A DNA stretch of 9,717 nucleotides, taken from Halobacteriales archaeon (lineage in GTDB: Archaea > Thermoplasmatota > SW-10-69-26 > JACQPN01 > JAIVGT01). The first letter of the stretch is position 1. Each line of letters starts with the position of its first letter. Location of the stretch: contig JAIVGT010000016.1 in the NCBI GenBank assembly GCA_020201485.1, positions 1 to 9,717 of the forward strand, in the 5' to 3' direction. The position numbers were made by a program, and so were the translations under genes. The notes beneath the pieces are model-generated. The model searched no databases and was not told where the DNA came from. It was given only the letters and a program-made list of their open reading frames with translations. Shown in pieces: positions 1-5,582 of the stretch.

Positions 1-60
1 GGCCGCCGCTCCTGCACCTAGGGCGAGTGTCAGAACCCAAAGTTTTAGTCCCCGGCTCAT
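1..60 (-). CDS. N-terminus of a secreted or membrane protein (partial)
   Basis: On the minus strand an ATG at 58-60 opens a frame with no stop to the left edge, giving only the first 20 residues: MSRGLKLWVLTLALGAGAAA. The pattern is a short basic start (Arg3, Lys6) followed by a hydrophobic, Ala/Gly-rich stretch, as in a Sec signal peptide or first membrane helix. The rest of the gene lies outside the window, so no function can be given. A weak TATA-like CTATTC on the same strand sits about 26 bases ahead of the ATG, which would suit a leaderless transcript. It diverges from the membrane-protein gene starting at 75-141. The signal-peptide call is fair; the existence of the gene rests on 20 codons and a plausible start. 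Confidence 0.5.
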   Translation of the reverse strand, partial: MSRGLKLWVLTLALGAGAAA

Positions 61-82
61 GATGGCGGGTTCGCTTGTCGCC

Positions 83-89
83 GAATAGC
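83..89 (-). promoter_or_regulatory. Weak TATA-like box for the leftward gene
   Basis: The minus strand reads GCTATTCGG here, centred about 26 bases upstream of the ATG at 60, the distance expected for a leaderless archaeal promoter. On the plus strand the same bases (GAATAG) lie about 22 bases before GTG 108, so the site could in principle serve both divergent genes. The match to a TATA box is poor. Confidence 0.2.
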
Positions 90-96
90 TCGGAGG
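86..96 (+). repeat. TAGCTCGGAGG repeat, copy 1
   Basis: The 11-mer TAGCTCGGAGG occurs here and again at 3135-3145; AGCTCGGAGGAT is shared between 3136-3147 and 5167-5178. Here it lies just ahead of the membrane-protein gene and contains its GGAGG Shine-Dalgarno-like core. The other copies directly follow stop codons. Chance similarity around GGAGG is possible. Confidence 0.35.
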
Positions 97-107
97 CTGT
101 CACTTCG

Positions 108-581
108 GTGAAGACAGGTTCCGGGCTGGACGCGAAGTGGATGGCAATTGCTTGCGGTCTTGGAGGTGCTGAAGCTGTAAGTGTCCTGCTGATTCCGAGC
201 GCAGGGCGATACGCACTCGCTGCGATGGTGGCGGTATTCATTCTTACAGTTGCCACCTTTCGAACCAAGCCGCCGTTCATTGCGGCCACCATGGCCTTTT
301 CTGCGATTGTCGTAGGTGCCCTCCGAATCAGTTCAGAGTTGTCTGGTCTAAGACTCCCGGGTTTGACGCAGCATGTTGCAGAGCCCGTCCTGTTGTGTTT
401 CGCCGGCACACTGGTTGTTGTCCTCCTCTTGGTCTCGAAACGCCCGAGATGGTGGGTTGCCATGATTATTGCGGGGACTTCGGCGGCGACAACTTTCTCG
501 TCGCTTTTCGAATTTGTTTCAGCTGCAATTCTTTTCGTCGCCGTTTGTAGCGGGATGGTCATAGTCTCCCGACGTCCATGA
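108..581 (+). CDS. Unrecognised six-helix membrane protein
   Basis: I do not recognise this protein. The open frame allows a TTG start at 75, GTG at 108 or ATG at 141. GTG 108 is chosen because GGAGG lies at 92-96 and because TTG 75 leaves only 14 bases to the divergent start at 60. From GTG it has 157 residues with about six hydrophobic segments, near residues 12-30, 34-49, 55-72, 91-107, 113-128 and 131-152, ending in SRRP. There are no obvious catalytic motifs, and the loops are short, so most of the protein is in the membrane. Its base composition (about 53-58% GC in hand-counted lines) and codon use, with many third-position A/T, differ clearly from the genes to the right, which suggests transfer or a fast-evolving locus. 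It could be a transporter-like or hypothetical membrane protein. Confidence 0.6.
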   Translation: MKTGSGLDAKWMAIACGLGGAEAVSVLLIPSAGRYALAAMVAVFILTVATFRTKPPFIAATMAFSAIVVGALRISSELSGLRLPGLTQHVAEPVLLCFAGTLVVVLLLVSKRPRWWVAMIIAGTSAATTFSSLFEFVSAAILFVAVCSGMVIVSRRP

Positions 582-665
582 ATATGCGCAATCGCTGTTC
601 CACGTGTAACCGTCAAAAGCCGCGGGGCGGACTATGGCGCGGTTCGCCGCCGCGGGGACGCGCGC

Positions 666-779
666 GTGTGCGTGGCGCAGGCTGCGCAGCCGGGCAAGCT
701 GAAGGTGCGGCCCGTCACGGAGAGCGCGGAGTTCGGCGAGCTCGTCATCGAGTTCGAGGACGAAGCATCGGGCCCTTGA
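666..779 (+). pseudogene. 3' coding remnant or very small gene
   Basis: From GTG 666 to TGA 777-779 the plus strand reads 37 residues ending KLKVRPVTESAEFGELVIEF and then EDEASGP. The third codon positions are almost all G or C, and the acidic, beta-strand-like sequence resembles the real GC-rich genes of the window, unlike a shadow frame. There is no ATG, no Shine-Dalgarno site and no clear promoter. The frame is open back to the TGA at 579-581, but upstream of about 620 the composition turns AT-richer and the translation stops looking coding. I read it as the C-terminal end of a gene whose 5' part was lost at the composition junction. Alternatives are a real 37-residue protein, or the tail of a short frame starting at ATG 634 with a frameshift. 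No domain is recognised. Confidence 0.4.
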
Positions 780-848
780 CATCGCCCCGGGCGGCTGCGA
801 CGAGGCTCTCGTGGAAGCCCTTACCATCGGCCCTCGCCATCACCCGGC

Positions 849-1056
849 ATGCGCGTCCTCTCCCTGCTCGTGGTCGCCGCCATCCTCGGCACCGCCGCGG
901 TCGCCGGTACCGCCACCGCCCCGTCCACCTATGTGCACGTACAACCTCGCGAACCCCAACTGCTCGTCGAACCCGTGCCCCAATGGCACGCTTCTCGGCT
1001 TCAACCAGCCCATCCCGGCAGCCGGCGTCGGCGTGGTCGTGTTCGTCTGCAATTGA
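849..1056 (+). CDS. Small secreted Cys-rich protein, frame broken by one base
   Basis: ATG 849 starts a clear signal peptide (MRVLSLLVVAAILGTAAVAG, then TATA). Soon after, the frame becomes arginine-rich nonsense, while the frame one base further on reads CTYNLANPNCSSNPCPNGT and ends in VFVCN before TGA 1054-1056. Skipping one base joins the two into a 68-residue protein: an export signal of about 24 residues and a mature part of about 44 residues with four cysteines spaced C-X8-C-X4-C-X23-C, which could form two disulfides outside the cell. The C4 run at 919-922 is the simplest place for the extra base. No family is recognised. There is no Shine-Dalgarno site; a weak TTACCAT at 821-827 lies about 25 bases upstream, fitting leaderless expression. 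It may be a real frameshift, a sequencing error, or a separate short protein from ATG 931. Confidence 0.5.
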
Positions 1057-1253
1057 GCCTTCGACCGTAGCTGCCGCGCCGGCCCAGGGGCATGCCCGTT
1101 CAAGGCTCGCGCAAGAAGCCTCATATCCTCCCGAGGACAGCCTGAGGTTGCCCGCCCGGACATGCCGGTGCGCGCAGCCAACGGAAAGGGAGAGGCTTGC
1201 ATCGCGCCGCGTCGGGGGCCCCTGCGCCCCCGCGCGCCGCCTTGCGTTCTTGT
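1057..1253. other. Gap between convergent genes with a weak hairpin
   Basis: This 197-base gap lies between two converging genes and shows no convincing reading frame. It holds a possible hairpin at 1119-1147 (CCTCA pairing with TGAGG outside, TCCT with AGGA inside, unequal internal loop), a 10-base palindrome GGGCATGCCC near 1088-1097, and the stronger GC hairpin at 1214-1231. I see no tRNA or known RNA family. Confidence 0.4.
1214..1231. terminator. GC hairpin between convergent genes, possible terminator
   Basis: GGGGGC at 1214-1219 pairs perfectly with GCCCCC at 1226-1231 around a six-base loop. On the plus strand a pyrimidine-rich, T-containing stretch (TTGCGTTCTTGTT, 1241-1253) follows. 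Its place between two tail-to-tail genes suits a two-way stop. Archaeal termination relies mostly on T-tracts, and none here is long. Confidence 0.3.
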
Positions 1254-1716
1254 TCACAGCACGGTGGGCGGAGCTTCGACGCTCACGATGAAGGGGGCGG
1301 AGATGGCCCCACGGCACGGCGAGTTCATCGTCACGTAGATGTGGTGCATGCCCGGGGCGTCGTACGTGTGGCTCGCGTGTGCCGTCTTCAGCTCGAACGA
1401 GTTGATGGCGGGCATGACGGTGCTCGTGTCCGTGCCGTCGCCCCCAGTAGAACTTGTACGTGACGTCGTTGGAGCAGAAGATCGTGTTCGAGGCATAGAA
1501 CGTCCCCTCGCTGCCGATGTTCGTGCCGGCCACGCTCCCGGCCGCGACCAACGTCTCAGGCCCGCTCACGGCGATGAGCGCCGCGAGGTGGCCACCGTCC
1601 GACCCATGATCCGCCGCCGGGCTCGGCCCGGTCTGATGGTCCAGGATGCTGGCAGAAGCAGAGACTGCGAGCCCGAGCGCGAGTCCGACGGCGAGCATGG
1701 CGAGGTGCGTGCGCAT
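1254..1716 (-). CDS. Secreted PKD-domain protein, frame broken in a G5 run
   Basis: ATG 1716 (minus strand) starts a signal peptide (MRTHLAMLAVGLALGLAVSA, then SA) and reads well to YKFYW (residue 91). It then runs into arginine/histidine-rich nonsense. Skipping one G in the GGGGG run at 1441-1445 restores a PKD-like domain: WGDGT at residues 91-95, then SHTYDAPGMHHIYVT at 115-129, the classic W/F-GDGT and HxYxxxG signature, and a stop at 1254-1256. The repaired protein has 153 residues, with Cys81 and Cys134 able to form one disulfide. PKD domains are beta-sandwich modules common in archaeal surface proteins, so a cell-surface or secreted role is likely. There is no Shine-Dalgarno site; the TATA-like TATATC near 1787-1792 would leave a leader of roughly 45-50 bases. 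The broken frame may be an assembly indel, a real loss of function, or phase variation. Confidence 0.65.
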
Positions 1717-1785
1717 GGTGAGCCCGCGCGCGCACGGGACCGGCGCGCCAAAGCCCTTGGCTGCGGAGCATGTCCGGCGCTCGGT

Positions 1786-1792
1786 TGATATA
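1786..1792 (+). promoter_or_regulatory. TATA box of aspS (TGATATA)
   Basis: TGATATA is centred about 26 bases before ATG 1815, and no Shine-Dalgarno sequence precedes that ATG, which together indicate a leaderless archaeal promoter. The near-symmetric TATATA core may also drive the divergent PKD gene on the minus strand. Confidence 0.6.
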
Positions 1793-1814
1793 GCGGGCCT
1801 CCGTTCGCCGCTCC

Positions 1815-3137
1815 ATGCACCTTCGCGACCGCGTCCTCCACCGCGACCTCGGCCAGCACGCCGGCCAGCGCGTGCTCATCGCCGGCTGGCTCCAGGACGC
1901 GCGGGACCAGGGCAAGATCGCCTTCCTTCTCGTCCGCGACCGCACGGGCGTGACGCAGGTCGTGGCGAAGAAGCAGGAGCTGGGCGACGAGCGCTACAAG
2001 GCCGTCACCGGCCCGAACCGCGAGAGCGTCGTGGCGCTCCGCGGCACGGTGCAGGCGAGCAAGGCGAAGGCCGGTGGCTACGAGCTCGTGCTCGACCCGC
2101 CCGGCGAGTTCGACGTGCTGAGCGCGGCCGAGGCCCCGCTGCCCCTGGGCGTCGTGGACAAGGTCGCGGCGGACCTGGAGACGCGCCTCGACAACCGCTT
2201 CATGGACGTGCGCAAGCCTGAGGTGCAAGCGATCTTCCGCTTGCGCAGCGTGCTCGTCAAGGCTGGGCTGGACTACTTCACGCAGCACGGCTTCACGCAG
2301 ATCCACACGCCGCGCATCATCGGCGCGAGCAGCGAAGGTGGAACCGAGCTGTACCCGGTGAAGTACTTCGAGAAGGACGCGTTCCTCGCGCAGAGCCCGC
2401 AGCTCTACAAGCAGGCCATGATGGCGACGGGGCTGGACCGCGTCGTGGAGGTCGCGACGTACTTCCGCGCGGAGAAGCACAACACGTACCGGCACCTGAA
2501 CGAGATCACGGCCTTCGACGCGGAGATGGCGTTCATCGACAGCGAGGAGGACGTCATGACGCTCCTCGAGGGCGCCGTGCATCACATGTGGAAGACGGTG
2601 GCGGAGCAGTGCCCGGCCGAGCTCGCCCTGCGCAACGTGCAACTGACCGTGCCCGGCCTGCCCTTCCCGCGCATCCCGCACGCGCACGCGGTGGAGCGCG
2701 TGAACGCCACCGGCAAGGTCAGCGTCAAGCCGGACGACGACCTGAGCACGGAGGCGGAGCGCGTGCTCGGGGAGCTCATGGCCGCCGAGGGGCACATCTT
2801 CTACTTCATCACGAAGTACCCGGGGGGCATCCGGCCGTTCTACACGTACGTCGACGCGGATGGCACGAGCCGCAGCTTCGACCTCGAGCACAAGGGCTTG
2901 GAGGTGACGAGCGGCGCGCAGCGCCAGCACGACGTGGACAAGCTCGAGGCGCGGCTGCGCGAGAAAGGCCTCGACCCGAAGGACTTCGAGAGCTACCTCA
3001 AGGCGTTCCGCTTCGGCATGCCGCCGCACGGCGGTTTCGGCTTGGGCATCGACCGGCTGACGATGGAAGTGCTCGGCCTGGACAACGTGCGCGAGGCCGT
3101 GCTCTTCCCGCGCGACCGCACGCGCATCAGCCCGTAG
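1815..3137 (+). CDS. aspS: Aspartyl-tRNA synthetase, archaeal type
   Basis: This enzyme joins aspartate to tRNA-Asp in the cytoplasm, using ATP. The 440-residue length fits the archaeal/eukaryotic-type class IIb AspRS. Residues 1-105 are the anticodon-binding OB-fold (GWLQDARDQG at 24-33, RDRTG at 41-45). The catalytic core follows: motif 1 region around 141-168 (FRLRS, HTPRII), flipping-loop region EGGTE at 174-178, QSPQLYKQ at 193-200, motif 2 FRAEKHNTYRHLNE at 217-230, GAQRQHD at 367-373, and motif 3 GFGLGIDRL at 407-415 with Arg414. It lacks the bacterial GAD insertion. Gln27 occupies the position of the Trp typical of Asp-specific archaeal enzymes, hinting at relaxed tRNA choice. ATG 1815 is supported by the TATA box about 26 bases upstream. 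The histidine kinase gene starts 52 bases after its stop. Identification is secure; the specificity call is inference. Confidence 0.97.
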   Translation: MHLRDRVLHRDLGQHAGQRVLIAGWLQDARDQGKIAFLLVRDRTGVTQVVAKKQELGDERYKAVTGPNRESVVALRGTVQASKAKAGGYELVLDPPGEFDVLSAAEAPLPLGVVDKVAADLETRLDNRFMDVRKPEVQAIFRLRSVLVKAGLDYFTQHGFTQIHTPRIIGASSEGGTELYPVKYFEKDAFLAQSPQLYKQAMMATGLDRVVEVATYFRAEKHNTYRHLNEITAFDAEMAFIDSEEDVMTLLEGAVHHMWKTVAEQCPAELALRNVQLTVPGLPFPRIPHAHAVERVNATGKVSVKPDDDLSTEAERVLGELMAAEGHIFYFITKYPGGIRPFYTYVDADGTSRSFDLEHKGLEVTSGAQRQHDVDKLEARLREKGLDPKDFESYLKAFRFGMPPHGGFGLGIDRLTMEVLGLDNVREAVLFPRDRTRISP

Positions 3138-3147
3138 CTCGGAGGAT
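3135..3147 (+). repeat. TAGCTCGGAGGAT repeat, copy 2, after the aspS stop
   Basis: TAGCTCGGAGG begins with the aspS stop codon (TAG 3135-3137). AGCTCGGAGGAT (3136-3147) is repeated exactly at 5167-5178, shortly after the next gene's stop. Its GGAGGA forms the left arm of the hairpin at 3141-3183. Confidence 0.4.
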
Positions 3148-3183
3148 GCGAGCGGAAACCGCTTTGAGCCCGCGCGCTCCTCC
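3141..3183. other. Nested hairpin between aspS and the histidine kinase
   Basis: GGAGGA (3141-3146) and GCG (3148-3150, after a bulged T) pair with CGC (3175-3177) and TCCTCC (3178-3183). Inside, AGCGG-AAA-CCGCT (3151-3163) is a perfect small hairpin. The structure fills the 52-base gap and overlaps the TATA-like region of the next gene. It may end or process the aspS transcript; it has no T-tract. Confidence 0.35.
3161..3168 (+). promoter_or_regulatory. TATA-like box for the histidine kinase gene
   Basis: GCTTTGAG, preceded by the purine-rich GCGGAAACC (BRE-like), is centred about 25 bases before GTG 3190, which has no Shine-Dalgarno site. The layout resembles the CAAACTTTAAG box ahead of the wHTH gene at 7226. 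The match to a TATA box is moderate. Confidence 0.35.
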
Positions 3184-3189
3184 CCCAGC

Positions 3190-5154
3190 GTGCACGGCGC
3201 AGCGTTCAGCCTCCGCCTCCGGCTGCTGCTCCTCATCGCGGTCGCGCTCCTCCCGGCCTTGGCCGTGAGCTGGCAGAACGCGGAGGCGCGCCGCAGCGAC
3301 GCCATCGAGGCCGTGCACCACGACACCCTGCGCTCCGCCGAGGCGGCGACGATGGCGGCGCGCGGCTCCTTCGAGACGACGCGGCAGCTCCTCCTTTTCA
3401 TCGGCGGGTCGGCGCGCGCGCACAGCCTGACGAACGCGACGTGCGCCGACGCGCTCCCCGCCTCGGACGGCACGGCGCGCCTCCTCAGCGGCATCGGCAT
3501 CATTCGTAGCGATGGCATCGTGGCGTGCAGCTCCAACCCGGTGCCAGCGAACTTCAGCGTCGCGGGCACCTCCTCCTTCACCCGCGCCCTGGCGTCCGGG
3601 CGGTTCGCCGTGGGCGACTTCAGCGTGAGCCGCCTCACCGGCCAGCCGACGGTGGGCGTGATGCAGCCCATCTTCCACCCGAACGGCACGCTCGCCCTCC
3701 TCGTCGGCGGCGCGGTGGACCTTCGCGTCCTCGGCCAGGCGGTGGCCATGGGCACCCCAGGCGGCTCGGTGGTCACGGTGTTCGACCGCCATGGGACCAT
3801 CCTCACCCGCCAGCCCGGGCACGACCCGTGGGTGGGCACCGTCCTGCCCCTCGACGCGCTCGTGGATCGGCTCGGCAGCCTCGGCGGCACGGTGGAGAGC
3901 AACGGCGTGGACGGCGAGCGCCGCGTGTATGCGACGCTGCCCATGCTGCCCGGCGAGGGGGAAGTGTACGTCAGCGTCGGCACCCCGCTCGCCGCCGCGC
4001 TCTTCCCCATCGAGGCCGCGTTCCGGCGCGACCTGCTCACGGTCGCGGCCGTGGGCGCGCTCGCCTTCGCCCTGGCCTGGTTCGCCTCGGCGCGCTGGGT
4101 CGCCAAGCCCCTGCAACGATTGGGCGCCGCGGCGCGGCAGCTCGCGGACGGGCATCTCGACGCCCGCACCGGGCTGCGCCACGACCCGGGCGAGGTGGGC
4201 CGGCTTGCGCAGAGCTTCGACGACATGGCCGGCTCCGTGCAGCACGCCGCGGACGGGGAGCGCGCCGCGCGGCGCGAGCTGCAGACGGCGCACGACAAGC
4301 TCGCCGAGCTGGACCGCTTCCGGCGCAGCTTCGTGAACAGCGCGGCGCACGAGCTGAGCAACCCGCTCACGCCCATGGTCCTGCAGATCGAGCGCCTGCA
4401 CAGCGAGCGCCTCGGCCTGTTGAACCCGGCGCAGCGCCGCGCCATGGACATGGTGGACCGGAACGCCCTGCGCCTGCAGCACCTCGTGCGCGACGTGCTC
4501 GACGCGGCGCGCCTGCAGGGGGATGGCCTGGCCCTGGAGTGCCGGCCCGTCGACCTCGCCCCGCTCATCGCCGAGGCGGCGGAGCAGTTCCGCGAGCCGG
4601 CGCGCGAAGGGGGCCTGGCGTTGACCGCCCACGCCGCGCCGCGGCTCGTCGTGGACGCCGACCCGGCGCGCGTGTCGCAGGTCCTGTTCAACCTGCTGAG
4701 CAACGCGCTCAAGTTCACGCCGCGCGGCGGCCGCGTGCGCCTGGAGGCGGTGCGCGAGGGCGAGACGGCGGTCGTGCGCGTGCGCGACGACGGCATCGGC
4801 TTCGCGGCCGAGGAGGCCCCGCGCCTCTTCCAGTCGTTCAGCCGGCTGAAGCAGTCGGTGACGGCGAGCGGCACCGGCCTGGGCCTGTTCATCTGCAAAG
4901 GCATCGTGGAGCGGCACGGGGGCACGATGTGGGCGGAGAGCGAGGGCCCGGGCCAGGGCGCGATCTTCGGCTTTGCCCTGCCCCTGCTCGGCGTGGGCGT
5001 GCCCCGCCCGCTGCCCGGAAGCCTCGTCGAGCCCGCGGCGCCGGCGCCCACGGTCGCGGCCGCGAAGGGGCCGTTCGCCGTCCTCCGCCGCGAGGCCGAT
5101 GCCTCCCCGGAGCCGGAGGCGCGGACAGGTCCGTGGGCCAACGGCCCTGCGTGA
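3190..5154 (+). CDS. Membrane sensor histidine kinase with Cache-like domain and HAMP
   Basis: This 654-residue protein is a two-component sensor kinase in the cell membrane. From the start: basic N-terminus and first membrane helix (12-28), an outside sensor of about 250 residues (29-280) resembling a dCache domain (GDFSVSRLTGQPTVGVMQPI at 142-161), second helix (281-299), HAMP linker (about 300-352), and a HisKA helix pair with H-box SAAHELSNPLTPM (384-396; phospho-acceptor His387). The ATPase domain follows, with N-box NLLSNALKF (501-509), G1 DDGIG (533-537), F-box LFQSF (546-550) and G2 GTGLGLFICK (561-570). A Pro/Ala-rich tail from about 600 has no known domain. All catalytic motifs are intact. 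It should sense a small ligand outside and phosphorylate a response regulator; none is encoded in the window, so it is an orphan. GTG 3190 opens just before the first helix. The ligand is unknown. Confidence 0.93.
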   Translation: MHGAAFSLRLRLLLLIAVALLPALAVSWQNAEARRSDAIEAVHHDTLRSAEAATMAARGSFETTRQLLLFIGGSARAHSLTNATCADALPASDGTARLLSGIGIIRSDGIVACSSNPVPANFSVAGTSSFTRALASGRFAVGDFSVSRLTGQPTVGVMQPIFHPNGTLALLVGGAVDLRVLGQAVAMGTPGGSVVTVFDRHGTILTRQPGHDPWVGTVLPLDALVDRLGSLGGTVESNGVDGERRVYATLPMLPGEGEVYVSVGTPLAAALFPIEAAFRRDLLTVAAVGALAFALAWFASARWVAKPLQRLGAAARQLADGHLDARTGLRHDPGEVGRLAQSFDDMAGSVQHAADGERAARRELQTAHDKLAELDRFRRSFVNSAAHELSNPLTPMVLQIERLHSERLGLLNPAQRRAMDMVDRNALRLQHLVRDVLDAARLQGDGLALECRPVDLAPLIAEAAEQFREPAREGGLALTAHAAPRLVVDADPARVSQVLFNLLSNALKFTPRGGRVRLEAVREGETAVVRVRDDGIGFAAEEAPRLFQSFSRLKQSVTASGTGLGLFICKGIVERHGGTMWAESEGPGQGAIFGFALPLLGVGVPRPLPGSLVEPAAPAPTVAAAKGPFAVLRREADASPEPEARTGPWANGPA

Positions 5155-5166
5155 CGAGCATCCCGA

Positions 5167-5178
5167 AGCTCGGAGGAT
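5167..5178 (+). repeat. AGCTCGGAGGAT repeat, copy 3, after the kinase stop
   Basis: This is an exact 12-base copy of 3136-3147, placed 12 bases after the kinase stop codon as the other copy abuts the aspS stop. No pairing partner for GGAGGA is seen here, unlike at copy 2. Confidence 0.4.
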
Positions 5179-5266
5179 AGGTTCCCACGAAACTGTTCAT
5201 GGTGCAACCAGGCCCAGGGAGATTGCCGAAGCCCGCAGGACGGGTCGCGGTGAGGGGGCAACAGGC

Positions 5267-5428
5267 TTGGCGACGAACTTCCGGCATGTGACCAGCTACG
5301 TGACCCAGATGTCGCTGGTGAAGAACTGCCCGGCGCACATCAAGGGCGCGTACGCAGCCACGGACATCGACGTCACGCAGTACGTCGTCGACACGGACGC
5401 CGAGGGCGTGGGCCCGAGCGCCGAGTGA
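5267..5428 (+). CDS. Small hypothetical protein or 3' gene fragment
   Basis: The frame ending at TGA 5426-5428 reads like real protein: MSLVKNCPAHIKGAYAATDI, then DVTQYVVDTDAEGVGPSAE, with GC-rich third positions matching nearby genes. Possible starts are TTG 5267 (53 residues, with GGTGAG about 12 bases upstream), GTG 5288, GTG 5300, or ATG 5309 (39 residues, with GTGA 8 bases upstream). The single Cys and beta-strand pattern give no recognisable domain, and I see no signal peptide. Upstream of 5267 the frame stays open but stops looking coding, so this could be the C-terminal end of a gene whose front was lost or shifted, like 666-779. A GC hairpin follows 28 bases after the stop. It is weakly supported as an expressed gene. 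Confidence 0.35.
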   Translation: MATNFRHVTSYVTQMSLVKNCPAHIKGAYAATDIDVTQYVVDTDAEGVGPSAE

Positions 5429-5456
5429 GCCGGGAAGGCGCCCGCCTGAACAGGTC

Positions 5457-5478
5457 CGCGGCCTAGCGCACGGCCGCG
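5457..5478 (+). terminator. GC hairpin after the small frame, possible terminator
   Basis: CGCGGCC (5457-5463) pairs with GGCCGCG (5472-5478) around an eight-base loop, 28 bases past the stop at 5428. The nearest T-run (GTTTTTAG, 5507-5514) is about 30 bases further on and more likely belongs to the next promoter. Confidence 0.25.
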
Positions 5479-5507
5479 CCCGTGAGCCTGGACGGCATTC
5501 CCGAAGG

Positions 5508-5515
5508 TTTTTAGT
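5508..5515 (+). promoter_or_regulatory. TATA box of the AMP phosphorylase gene
   Basis: CCGAAGG followed by TTTTTAGT is the most AT-rich spot in the gap and resembles an archaeal BRE plus TATA box. Transcription would start near 5535, leaving a leader of about 45 bases before ATG 5583, unlike the leaderless genes nearby. Confidence 0.5.
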
Positions 5516-5564
5516 AGTCCTGGGCCCCAAGGGGAAGCCCGCTTTCGTTCTCGGAACAACGGCA

Positions 5565-5578
5565 CCCCGACGGGGATG
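5565..5578 (+). promoter_or_regulatory. Ribosome-binding site in a small hairpin
   Basis: GGGGATG (5572-5578) is a Shine-Dalgarno-like sequence with its GGGGA core 6 bases before ATG 5583. Its GGGG can pair with CCCC at 5565-5568 (CCCC-GAC-GGGG), which could limit ribosome access. The stem is only four pairs. Confidence 0.3.
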
Positions 5579-5582
5579 CGCA

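Larger units (their letters stand above)
5155..5582 (+). other. 428-base gap with one small coding-like frame
   Basis: Between the kinase stop and the AMP phosphorylase start lie, in order, the repeat at 5167-5178, about 90 bases with no convincing frame or RNA fold (5180-5266), a coding-like frame to TGA 5428, a GC hairpin (5457-5478), and the promoter and leader of the next gene. A 30-residue frame from ATG 5199 does not look coding. I checked for tRNA and RNase P/SRP-like motifs and saw none. Confidence 0.5.

Noticed and set aside
849..1056. Programmed +1 frameshift in the secreted Cys-rich gene
   Set aside because: I see no slippery site with slow codon or stop at the shift point. A plain one-base indel explains it more simply, and the facing gene has the same kind of defect.
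1088..1097. Palindrome GGGCATGCCC as an operator
   Set aside because: It lies between gene tails, far from any start, and short GC palindromes are expected by chance here.
745..1253. Extension of the minus-strand secreted protein to 323 residues without a frameshift
   Set aside because: After residue 91 the sequence turns into Arg/His-rich nonsense, while the adjacent frame gives a clear PKD domain.
1566..5261. A 1231-codon open frame on the minus strand across aspS and the kinase
   Set aside because: It is opposite two genes with intact catalytic motifs, is rich in Arg/Ser/Ala, and has no domain. Long antisense frames are common in DNA this GC-rich.
5180..5266. Possible structural RNA (tRNA, RNase P or SRP) before the small frame
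   Set aside because: GGTTCCCACGAAAC faintly recalls a T-loop, but no cloverleaf or conserved RNA core could be drawn.
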